Virus record (IMG/VR): IMGVR_UViG_3300048592_000418
Coordinates: 38,005 to 102,004 of that record
Length of the DNA stretch: 64,000 bases
Direction: 5' to 3' (one strand)
DNA from: a virus
The position numbers and the translations under genes are program-made. This document shows, piece by piece, positions 8,010-15,303 of the stretch (the first letter of the stretch is position 1; each line of letters begins with the position of its first letter). The notes beneath the pieces were generated by a model. That model was not told where the DNA came from, did no database searches, and was given only the letters and a program-made list of their open reading frames with translations.

Positions 8010-8228
8010 ATGAACACAATCGCAAAGCAGCTTGTCGCGGACATGGGCGCCGCGTTGATCGGCCGTGAGATTCACACGATTCCGTTCGGCGCATATCCCG
8101 GCGGAGTCGCGAAGGTGACGGAGCTGACGCCGGATCCGCAGGCGCCGGAAATCGTCATGCAAGTCGAACACCCGACGTTCGGATCCATCGGCGTGTTCGA
8201 GGACGAACCCGTTGAACTCGCTTCATGA
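8010..8228 (+). CDS. Small beta-rich protein
   Basis: 72 residues, starting at ATG 8010 just after the previous stop. The alternation of small and hydrophobic residues (REIHTIPFGAYPGG, GVAKVTELTPDP) suggests a small SH3-like barrel. The function is unknown. Confidence 0.7.
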   Translation: MNTIAKQLVADMGAALIGREIHTIPFGAYPGGVAKVTELTPDPQAPEIVMQVEHPTFGSIGVFEDEPVELAS

Positions 8229-9142
8229 AGTCTGAAACGGGCGGGAAGAAGGTCGCGGAATTCGTTTTCGCATACAAGGGACCGGAGACGCAGCGCGCGC
8301 CGGAAGGCGAGCACGCGGAACCCGATGAAGACAGGAAGCCGCTTCCGCTCGTCCGCGATCAGAAATGCCGGATCGCCGTTTACGTCGTCTCGAAGCTGAA
8401 GGAAACGGATTCGCCACCCCATGAAACCGGCGAGTCATATTTCCGTCTGGAATGCGACGCGCCGAAGATGCGGCTCGAAGGAACGGACATCGAACTTTTG
8501 AGGAAGGAAGCGTTCGGCCGGTGCAATGAGCATTACGCGACGAAATGGGAACCCTACTTCATCGTTGAAGTTCGGCGCATCGGATTCTCGAACGGCTACG
8601 GGACGGATCTGGATTTTTGCTATCGCGAATGCTGGAAGGGAACCGCGCATGACGGGACGCTTTTACTGAAGGATCGCCACTGGGGAGAGCGTGACGAAAA
8701 GATCAGCGCATGGCCGGGCGAATTCCGGGACCGCGAAGGCAAGGTGATCGCGTGCATCCCGAAGACGCCGGCGAACAAGGTCGCGCTGGAACAGTTCACC
8801 GCGAAGATTGATCAGATTCGCGGCGCGCTCGCCGACATGCTGCGGCCGGAACTGATCATGCATACGCTTTTGAATCAGAATCAGCTCGCGCTTCGCGCGC
8901 CGAAGACGGCGCCGGCCGAATACGTGACGCACGCGCCAGTTCCGAACGAGATCACGGAGGAAATGATCGCACAGGTGACGGAGGCGATCCGCACTTCGGG
9001 GAAGGCGCACATTCACACGGCATTCGTTCAGCGGCGTTTGAAAATCGGATGGCTGCGCGGTCAGCGCGTGATTGAAGAGCTGAAGAAGCGATCCATTCTC
9101 GGCGACGAAACAGCGGCCGGTTTTATTATTCTTGCATCATGA
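8225..9142 (+). CDS. Protein with C-terminal FtsK-gamma-like winged helix
   Basis: A protein of 305 residues. Residues of about 245-300 (QRRLKIGWLRGQRVIEELKKR) closely resemble the gamma winged-helix domain of FtsK, which reads oriented chromosomal repeats. No ATPase motor motif is visible. The N-terminal 200 residues contain a charged region and an aromatic region (WEPYFIVEVRR) of unknown fold. The gamma-like domain would bind DNA by sequence; what the rest does is unknown. Coupled to the next gene by ATGA. Confidence 0.75.
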   Translation: MKSETGGKKVAEFVFAYKGPETQRAPEGEHAEPDEDRKPLPLVRDQKCRIAVYVVSKLKETDSPPHETGESYFRLECDAPKMRLEGTDIELLRKEAFGRCNEHYATKWEPYFIVEVRRIGFSNGYGTDLDFCYRECWKGTAHDGTLLLKDRHWGERDEKISAWPGEFRDREGKVIACIPKTPANKVALEQFTAKIDQIRGALADMLRPELIMHTLLNQNQLALRAPKTAPAEYVTHAPVPNEITEEMIAQVTEAIRTSGKAHIHTAFVQRRLKIGWLRGQRVIEELKKRSILGDETAAGFIILAS

Positions 9143-9414
9143 AGACGAAAAAACATCCCGAACCCGTCGTTGATCTTCGCGATTGTCCGCTGTGCGGCGC
9201 CGGCAATGCCGACGGCGAAAACAACGTGCGATTTAGCGCGCAGGTTTTCGGCACGATTCACAGCCGGCCGACGCATTCGGACATTGATCCGCCGAATCAC
9301 TTCTTCCAAGCCTGTCAAATGGTCCGGTGCAACGTCTGCGGAATCACGCTGATCGATACGCGTGATGCGAAGAAGGAATGGAACGAAGGGCGCGGCCGTT
9401 ACTCGCGAAAATGA
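9139..9414 (+). CDS. Lar-like zinc-ribbon protein
   Basis: 91 residues. CPLCG at the N-terminus and CNVCG near residue 72, followed by a C-terminal KKEWNEGRG, match the layout of the Lar/restriction-alleviation family of small zinc ribbons. Rac prophage Lar modulates type I restriction; that role here is inference from the pattern only. Confidence 0.6.
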   Translation: MKTKKHPEPVVDLRDCPLCGAGNADGENNVRFSAQVFGTIHSRPTHSDIDPPNHFFQACQMVRCNVCGITLIDTRDAKKEWNEGRGRYSRK

Positions 9415-9701
9415 AGCGCGTGACACTTCACGAAGCCGAACGCCAGATCGTCGCCGGCACGATTGACCGGCTGACGCAGTGCATGGGAAACCCGGATGGG
9501 TGGACGCCGGGCGATCAGGCGTTGCTCGAATCAGCGCTGGAAATCCTTGGCGTTCGGCCGCGCGGATTCGGCGGCAAGGCAACCCCGGAGGAAATGATCG
9601 GATCGGGGAAACCGCCGGCGGCTCCGGAGGAATTCAAAACCGGATGGGCGCCGGAAAACGATGCGGACGATGAAGACGAAATGGACGATCCTTCCCACTG
9701 A
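9411..9701 (+). CDS. Hypothetical protein with acidic C-terminus
   Basis: 96 residues, ATGA start at 9411. Helical first half; the last 15 residues are Asp/Glu-rich. Its 3' end overlaps the next gene by about 40 bases. The function is unknown. Confidence 0.7.
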   Translation: MKRVTLHEAERQIVAGTIDRLTQCMGNPDGWTPGDQALLESALEILGVRPRGFGGKATPEEMIGSGKPPAAPEEFKTGWAPENDADDEDEMDDPSH

Positions 9702-10182
9702 TCGCTTTCTCGAAATCCACGAAGCGGAGCTGAACGCGAAGACGGCCGCGGAGCTGAAGCGGGACGCATGGGCCGGCGACGCGCTGCTTCGCGCGGCCGT
9801 CACGATTATCGTGATCGCGCTCGAACCGAAGGACGCGCAGCGGCGGAACTGGATCGTTTGCCAAGCCGTGAGCAATGAACACATGGCGATTTGTTGCCGC
9901 TCGTTCATGCCGCGCTCGCCGGCGGGACTGAAGCAGAGCACGGCGTAAAACCGCTATCGCGAAGACGTTCACCGACACGGGACGCGGCTCGAAGCGGCTG
10001 TGCTTTACGAATACCGGCGCCGCGGCGGGGCGGAACACGGCGGCATCACGGCCGCGATTGAGATTGCGCGATTCCTGATCTCGAAGACGTGCTTTGCCCG
10101 GACGAACGAAGCGGTAACTGTCCCGATTGACAACACGGCTTTGGCTGCTCTGACTGCCGTGCATGACGCCGAAACGAGCTGA
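9661..10182 (+). pseudogene. RNase III-like gene interrupted by an in-frame TAA
   Basis: The frame from ATG 9661 (or 9670) has an RNase III-like pattern: DAWAGDALLRAAV followed by QAVSNEHMAICC. It meets TAA at 9946-9948. The same frame continues without a gap as NRYREDVHRHGTRLEAAVLY to TGA 10180-10182. The GT-x-LEA segment resembles the second catalytic block of RNase III-type domains. Together the two parts make a plausible 170-residue domain. Some expected acidic residues are replaced, so activity is doubtful. It may be a pseudogene, a readthrough product, or a sequencing error. It overlaps the next gene by 20 bases. Confidence 0.55.
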
Positions 10183-10801
10183 CGGAATTCCAGTCCACTG
10201 CGCGCACTCGAAGCTGGTTGAGATCGGCACGTTAAAGCCGCATCCGAAGAATCCCAACACACATCCCGAGCGGCAAGTGAAGTTGCTCGCGAAGGTGATC
10301 AAGCTGAACGGATGGCGTCGCGCCATCGTCGTGTCAGACCGGAGCGGATACATCGTGAAGGGACACGGCACGCTGATGGCCGCGCAGCTCGCGAAGCTGA
10401 AGGAAGTCCCCGTTGACGTTCAGCACTACGAAGACGACGAAGCGGAGATCCGCGATCTGATCGCCGACAACCGGATCCCGGAATTGTCCTATCGTGAAAA
10501 CCGCAGTGTCGTCGCGCTGCTTCAGCAGCTCGAAGCGAAGGGACAGGACATCGAATCGGCCGGCTACGCGAACGACGAACTTCAGGCATTGATCGCGACG
10601 CTCGAAGCGAACGTGACGGACGGCGCGCAACGCGCGGGCCGGCGCACGCACAACGAAGCGGACACGATGCTAGTTCTCGGACCGTATCGCGTGAAGATCC
10701 CGCGGGCGGATTTCGCGAGCTGGCACGAAAAGATCCGTCAGCAAGTCGGCTTCAAAGCTGAAGACGTTCACGCGGAAATCCGGCGCCGGCTGTCCCTCTG
10801 A
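10163..10801 (+). CDS. ParB-like nuclease-domain protein
   Basis: A protein of 212 residues with a ParB/Srx N-terminal fold. Residues 20-110 contain HPKNPNTHPERQVKLLAK, then GHG at 67-69 in VKGHGTLMAAQL, which corresponds to the nucleotide-binding box of ParB (G-x-R/H-R). The region around NRIPELSYRE is also typical. In phages such proteins often lie beside DNA methyltransferases, as here. No canonical ParB HTH is apparent. DNA or CTP binding is inferred from the family. Confidence 0.88.
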   Translation: MTPKRADGIPVHCAHSKLVEIGTLKPHPKNPNTHPERQVKLLAKVIKLNGWRRAIVVSDRSGYIVKGHGTLMAAQLAKLKEVPVDVQHYEDDEAEIRDLIADNRIPELSYRENRSVVALLQQLEAKGQDIESAGYANDELQALIATLEANVTDGAQRAGRRTHNEADTMLVLGPYRVKIPRADFASWHEKIRQQVGFKAEDVHAEIRRRLSL

Positions 10802-12327
10802 TGAAGCTCGTTCCCGTCAAACTGCTGACGCCGGCGGCATACAATCCGCGCGTCGTTGATCCCGAACGGCTGGCAATGGTCCGGCTGTCGCTGCGGAAGC
10901 TGGGCTGGCTTCTTCCCGTGTTCGCGACGGAGGAAGGCGAGATCCTGAGTGGGCATCAGCGCACGCACGAAGCCGCGGCGCTCGGATACACGCAAGTTCC
11001 CGTTCGGCCGCTCCCACCCATGGCGACGGGGAAGCTGAAGGCGCTGAACATCCTGTTCAATCGTTCCACGAACGACATGGACATTGACGCCGTTCCGGCG
11101 GAGCTGAAGGCGCGCATTTCCGCGGAGGACGTGCGCAAGCTCGCCGCGGCGCTCCCGGATCACCCGATCAGCTCGTTCCCGTGCATGCACGCAAACCGGG
11201 TGGAGATCGGGCCGCTCGTGAAGGCGAACGCCGGCCGCTGGATTCCCTACGCATACACGGTCGCGAAGTCGCTCGCCGCGCAGGGGATCACGATGCCGTT
11301 GATCGTGGGGCCGGATGACGTGGTGATCAACGGCATCGGCCGGTTGCAAATGCTCGCCGAGCGGAAGGAAGAAACGGCGGAAGCGATTTACCTGCGCGCG
11401 GAGCAAGCGGAGTTCGCGCGGCTGATGCTGAACTTCCTTTCGATGGATTTCGACCTGAAGGCGAAATATGCGGATCTTCTGCGTTACGGCAGTTTTCGCC
11501 GGCTGCGGCGGCAGCGCACCGAACTGGGACGCGGCTTCGTCTTCGCGATCACCGGGAACCGGGCCGCGCGTCATTTCGACATCACGGACGCGGCATCGCG
11601 CGAGCGCTGGATCGCCGAGCACGGCCGCAACGTGCTGGACTTCGGCGCCGGACACCTGACGGAAACGAACCTGCTTCGCGCCGTTGGCGTGGAATGCACG
11701 CCGTTCGAGCCGTATCGCGTGAACCCGGACCGGGAGGAAATCGACAAGGCGGAATCGCTGCGCGTCGTCCGCGAATTCCTCGCCGCAGTGGAGAGCAAGC
11801 GCGAGTTCAGCAGCATCTTCATCAGCTCCGTCCTGAACTCCGTTCCGTTCGAGGAAGATCGGCGCGCCATCGTGACGATTCTGCGCGCATGCGCCGGCCG
11901 GCGGACGAAGGTTTACGCCGTCGCCAGCAGCGATCAGCAACGCGGGTTGAAAAACATGGGGAAGAAGTTCCTGAATCAGCGTTCGGAGCAATACGGCTTC
12001 ATGCTCGCGGGTTACGAACCGAACGTGATCGTCGGCGAGCTGGCGACGAAGCCGAAAGCGCAGAAATACCACACGCCGGACGAGTTCCACGCGCTGTTCC
12101 GGACCGGATTCGGCCGCGTGTCCGTGAAGTATGACGGGGAAGGCGGCGCGAACATCAGCGCGATTGCCTGCGACCCGATGCCGTTCCGCTCGAAGGCCGA
12201 TTTCGCGCAGCTCGCCGCGGCGCTGGCGTTCGAGTTTGATCTTCCATACCCGGACGGCTCGCGCATGGGCATGGCGGAGGAAGCGAAGGCGGCGTTCGGC
12301 GAACGGCTGGGGCAGATCATCGCATGA
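10801..12327 (+). CDS. ParB-domain / methyltransferase-like fusion protein
   Basis: A protein of 508 residues. The first 80 form a ParB-like domain with SGHQR at 50-54. A second, weaker ParB-like block lies near 140-190 (NGIGR at 177-181). Residues of about 275-400 look like a Rossmann SAM-binding fold: DFGAGH at 280-285 as motif I, PFEPYRVN as the strand-2 acidic position, and VLNSVPFEEDRRAIV as the strand-4 region. The last part lacks an obvious DNA-methylase NPPY box. The fusion suggests a DNA- or nucleotide-linked modification, but the substrate is unknown. TGATG links it to the previous ParB gene. Confidence 0.8.
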   Translation: MKLVPVKLLTPAAYNPRVVDPERLAMVRLSLRKLGWLLPVFATEEGEILSGHQRTHEAAALGYTQVPVRPLPPMATGKLKALNILFNRSTNDMDIDAVPAELKARISAEDVRKLAAALPDHPISSFPCMHANRVEIGPLVKANAGRWIPYAYTVAKSLAAQGITMPLIVGPDDVVINGIGRLQMLAERKEETAEAIYLRAEQAEFARLMLNFLSMDFDLKAKYADLLRYGSFRRLRRQRTELGRGFVFAITGNRAARHFDITDAASRERWIAEHGRNVLDFGAGHLTETNLLRAVGVECTPFEPYRVNPDREEIDKAESLRVVREFLAAVESKREFSSIFISSVLNSVPFEEDRRAIVTILRACAGRRTKVYAVASSDQQRGLKNMGKKFLNQRSEQYGFMLAGYEPNVIVGELATKPKAQKYHTPDEFHALFRTGFGRVSVKYDGEGGANISAIACDPMPFRSKADFAQLAAALAFEFDLPYPDGSRMGMAEEAKAAFGERLGQIIA

Positions 12328-12479
12328 ACACGAGCTTCCGCATTCCCGGATGGAGTTTTCACGTTCCGATCCCAGTGGGAACGCGCGCAAGCGTCTGCAT
12401 CGTCCGCACGAAGAAGCAGAAGCCGAAAATCTATCTGGACGGGAAGCCGGTGAAGGCGCGCGTCCGGCGCACGACATGA
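12324..12479 (+). CDS. Small basic protein (51 aa)
   Basis: 51 residues bounded by ATGA junctions on both sides. Arg/Lys-rich second half with beta-like N-terminus (FRIPGWSFHVPIPVG). The function is unknown. Confidence 0.6.
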   Translation: MNTSFRIPGWSFHVPIPVGTRASVCIVRTKKQKPKIYLDGKPVKARVRRTT

Positions 12480-12703
12480 CCCCGGCCGCAACGCATTTCT
12501 GGCGATGGAAGACGCGGCTCCCGGAGCGCAAGGGAACCGGCTGCATCATGCTCGCGCGGGGCCGGCTGAATTCATGCCTGATCCAGTTCGTCGCCGACGG
12601 CTGGAAGGTGATCACGTCACGCAATGCCGTTCGCAAAGTCGTCGACACGGACAAGCGAAAACAGAACAACGACTTGCACGCCAAAACATCCGCAAAACTG
12701 TGA
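12476..12703 (+). CDS. Small hypothetical protein
   Basis: 75 residues from the ATGA junction at 12476. Basic, with WRWKTRLPERKGTG near the start. It ends in a GTGA overlap with the methyltransferase gene. The function is unknown. Confidence 0.65.
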   Translation: MTPAATHFWRWKTRLPERKGTGCIMLARGRLNSCLIQFVADGWKVITSRNAVRKVVDTDKRKQNNDLHAKTSAKL

Positions 12704-13428
12704 ATTCGTCGACACCCGAAGCCGAAACAGGCGTTCCCGCTCCGCGCGGGCGCTGGGAATTCAACACAGCCGTCGCCGAAAAGTTCGACGAACACGTTCG
12801 GAAGAGCGTTCCGGATTACGAGGCGATCCAGTTCACGGCCGCGGCGCTGTGCGATTGGTTCGCACCGGCCGGCGGAACCGTCATGGACTTTGGATGCGCG
12901 ACGGGGCAGACGTTGGGCATGATCGCCGGCACGAATGCCGGGAAATCGCTCCGGCTGGTGGGTTACGATGGCAGCGAAGCCATGATCACGAAGGCGCAGA
13001 ACATGCGCGCGAAGGGCATCACGTGGCAACAGGGCTGGCTTCCCGGCTGTCTCGAAATCGGCCGCGATCAGCCGATCAACTTCGCGCTGTTCCTTTACAC
13101 GCTGCAATTCCTGACGCCGGAGGACAGGGCGCGCACGCTGAAAGCGGCGGCGGACCGGCTGGCGCCGGGCGGCGCTCTGTTCGTGGTGGAAAAGGTCTTC
13201 GGCAGCACGCCAGCGTTCCACGATCTGACGAGTCAGCTATACGCGGAAATGAAGCTGACGAACGGGCTGACGCCGGATGAAGTGCAGGCGAAGGCGCGCA
13301 GCCTGCGCGGCGTGATGCATCCGCTGACCGTGGCGGAGAACGAGGCAGCATTCCGCGCGGCCGGGCTGACCCGGCACGAACTGATTTACCGGCGGCTGTC
13401 GTTCGCCGGATGGATCGTGACGAAATAA
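12700..13428 (+). CDS. Class I SAM-dependent methyltransferase (CmoA-like)
   Basis: 242 residues, starting at GTG 12700 (GTGA junction). The N-terminus FDEHVRKSVPDYEAIQ is like that of CmoA-related enzymes. DFGCATG at 63-69 is motif I, GYDGSEAMI the ribose-binding strand 2, and APGGALFVVEKVFG the strand-5 region. CmoA itself transfers carboxymethyl groups to tRNA; here the substrate is unknown. Position behind two ParB-domain genes suggests a shared modification pathway, which is inference. Confidence 0.88.
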   Translation: MNSSTPEAETGVPAPRGRWEFNTAVAEKFDEHVRKSVPDYEAIQFTAAALCDWFAPAGGTVMDFGCATGQTLGMIAGTNAGKSLRLVGYDGSEAMITKAQNMRAKGITWQQGWLPGCLEIGRDQPINFALFLYTLQFLTPEDRARTLKAAADRLAPGGALFVVEKVFGSTPAFHDLTSQLYAEMKLTNGLTPDEVQAKARSLRGVMHPLTVAENEAAFRAAGLTRHELIYRRLSFAGWIVTK

Positions 13429-13440
13429 CCCCCGCACCGC

Positions 13441-13725
13441 ATGAAAGACGAAAATCCACCCTCCGAACCGCCGAAGCCGGCGGCGCCGATCACCATGCTC
13501 GAACTCGAAGAATACCTGTTCGCGCAAACCGCGTCCGACTTCGCGAAACGTTCGAGCGCGGAGCACGCACACGCGCACATCCGGGAATCCTTCCGGATGC
13601 ACCGCTTCTTCGTCTTCACGTGGCTGATGCAGAACGGCGTCTCCATCCCCGTGCATCTCGTCGCGGACGGCGCGCATCCGCCGGTGGGACAGCAGGCGCC
13701 GGACAAACCCGTTTCCCCGTCATGA
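13441..13725 (+). CDS. Hypothetical protein
   Basis: 94 residues, Pro-rich ends around a helical core (LELEEYLFAQTASDF, FFVFTWLMQNG). It is in the same frame as the preceding gene, separated by a TAA and 12 bases. The function is unknown. Confidence 0.7.
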   Translation: MKDENPPSEPPKPAAPITMLELEEYLFAQTASDFAKRSSAEHAHAHIRESFRMHRFFVFTWLMQNGVSIPVHLVADGAHPPVGQQAPDKPVSPS

Positions 13726-14153
13726 GCGAATTCCGAAACAATTTGCGAAAGGGTGATCGCGTCGTTCACGCGGACACGAAGCGGCCGGGAAGCGTGGCAT
13801 TCACGCCAAAGGGCCGGCAGACGGCCGTCACGTGGCAGGGAACGAAGGTTCCCAGTTATTGCGACGTGATGACGCTGCGGCTCGTTCTGGACGATAAAGG
13901 CACGCTGGACGACGTTCCACCCGTTGACGGGGAACCGCCGGCGCTGGAAGGCACGGCCGCGAAGCGCGGGCACGCCGGAAGCATCCCGAAGGCTCCCGCG
14001 GCGCCGGCGAGCGCGCTGGACGCGCTGAAAGCCGAGCGCGACGGCATCGCCGCACGGATGCGAGCGCTCGAAGACGAGTTCCGCGGGCTGAAGCAGCGGC
14101 GCGAAAAGCTGGATCAGGCGATCACCGTCCTGACGGCGCCGGCGGGTGGGTGA
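13722..14153 (+). CDS. Hypothetical protein, SH3-like then coiled coil
   Basis: A protein of 143 residues. The first 60 (LRKGDRVVHADTKRPGSV, then TWQGTKVPSYCDVMTL) look like a small beta-barrel. After an Ala/Pro linker, the last 45 residues (LDALKAERDGIAARMRALED) form a coiled coil. A structural or DNA-bridging role is possible. ATGA start. Confidence 0.75.
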   Translation: MSEFRNNLRKGDRVVHADTKRPGSVAFTPKGRQTAVTWQGTKVPSYCDVMTLRLVLDDKGTLDDVPPVDGEPPALEGTAAKRGHAGSIPKAPAAPASALDALKAERDGIAARMRALEDEFRGLKQRREKLDQAITVLTAPAGG

Positions 14154-14156
14154 ACC

Positions 14157-14852
14157 ATGGCCGAAGAAGCGACAGTAAAACCGCCGATTGAACTGACGGC
14201 CGCGCAGGCGCGCACCGTCCTGAAGGCGAATCGCGCCAACATCCCGAAGCACACGGCCGCGCTGCTGTCCAAGGTCGCGCGGAACAAACCCCTGACGGAC
14301 CGCGAGCGCGGACTGTTGGAAGGCGTTATTGTGAACGCAGAACGGAAACGGCGCGAGGGACAAAACGGGACAAAACGGCGCGCAGGCGCGGACAGAATGG
14401 GCCGGACGGAGCGGGATTTTGCCGTCGCTGTGCGTCGCCGGCGCGTTCTCGAATGCCGGATGCGCATGCTTCCCGTCCGGGACATCGCCGCAGAGCTGGG
14501 AATCGACAAAAAGACCGTCTGCGCGGATCTGAAGGCGCTGGAAAAGGAGTTCGCAGCGTTCGCGCCGACGGAGAACCGGGCGTTGCTCGCACAGCAGATC
14601 GCGCAAATGGACATCCTGATCGGCGAAAACACGGCGATGGCCGCGAAGTTCACGGCGCCGTCGGCGAAGGCGGCGTTCCTGCGCAACGCAGCGCAGGCGA
14701 TGCAGGACAAGACGCGGCTGCTGGAAAACGTCGGCGTGATCAAAGTCGTCCCGAAGGTGATTCACGCGGCCGGGCCGAACGACGGGCCGATCCCCATCGA
14801 AACGACGGCGAAGATCGTGCTTCTGCCGGCGCTGGAAGAAGGGAAGCAGTGA
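14157..14852 (+). CDS. Helix-turn-helix protein, candidate small terminase or regulator
   Basis: A protein of 231 residues. A clear HTH lies near 100-135 (MLPVRDIAAELGIDKKTVC). The N-terminus is basic and the C-terminal half helical, with a beta-like end. The architecture (HTH, helical oligomerisation region, tail) fits a small terminase, although it sits about 6 kb before the large terminase, where one would expect neighbours. It could equally be a regulator, including of the dispersed dyads. Confidence 0.6.
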   Translation: MAEEATVKPPIELTAAQARTVLKANRANIPKHTAALLSKVARNKPLTDRERGLLEGVIVNAERKRREGQNGTKRRAGADRMGRTERDFAVAVRRRRVLECRMRMLPVRDIAAELGIDKKTVCADLKALEKEFAAFAPTENRALLAQQIAQMDILIGENTAMAAKFTAPSAKAAFLRNAAQAMQDKTRLLENVGVIKVVPKVIHAAGPNDGPIPIETTAKIVLLPALEEGKQ

Positions 14853-15124
14853 GCGGGATCAACGCCATGATTGACCGGGCGTGCGGCGTGACGCCGGAAA
14901 TGCGGTCGCAATGGGCGCGCGACGCTGCGGCGCCGAAAATCGTGCTCGCGTGCCAGCGTTGCGGCGCGGAGAAATCGACGACACGGGATCCGGTTTGGCC
15001 GAAGTCTGCGGCGTTCTGTTTGTTCCCGTGCTCGGACTGCATTACGCGCGAGGAACGGCGGAATCTGATTCTGGCGCCGCTGGAATTTTTCGACGCGCTC
15101 GGCGTGCGGATCCCGTTTCCATGA
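14849..15124 (+). CDS. Zinc-finger hypothetical protein
   Basis: 91 residues from GTG 14849 (GTGA junction), or shorter from an internal ATG. CQRCGAE and CSDCI form a CxxC...CxxC pair. The function is unknown. Confidence 0.65.
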   Translation: MSGINAMIDRACGVTPEMRSQWARDAAAPKIVLACQRCGAEKSTTRDPVWPKSAAFCLFPCSDCITREERRNLILAPLEFFDALGVRIPFP

Positions 15125-15303
15125 ACCAAAAACGGTTCAACCCGATGCGGTTTGCCGTTGCATGCGCGGCGCTTGGCGCTTTGCTGGCGCTCGTCTTCTT
15201 CACTTGCTGCGGCGAACGCCTGTGCGCATGGCTGACCGATTGGATCGATCTGCGCATTGATCGCGTTGGCCGATGGCTGAACAACGAACCCAAACGAAAA
15301 TGA
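15121..15303 (+). CDS. Small membrane protein
   Basis: 60 residues with one strong transmembrane segment (FAVACAALGALLALVFFTCC), flanked by basic residues, and an amphipathic C-terminus. ATGA junctions on both sides. It could be a spanin-like or other inner-membrane peptide; the function is unknown. Confidence 0.65.
   Translation: MNQKRFNPMRFAVACAALGALLALVFFTCCGERLCAWLTDWIDLRIDRVGRWLNNEPKRK

Noticed and set aside
10768-13221. An 817-codon open frame on the minus strand
   Set aside because: It is antisense to three well-supported + strand genes and very rich in Arg, His and Leu. It is a GC-driven shadow frame.
13426-13441. Readthrough of TAA between the methyltransferase and the next same-frame gene
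   Set aside because: The methyltransferase is complete, and the four codons in between (PPHR) look non-coding.
13838-13853. GGGAAC-GAAG-GTTCCC palindrome resembling the operator
   Set aside because: It lies in the middle of a coding sequence, has a 4-base centre instead of 6, and no TTGC block. Treated as chance.
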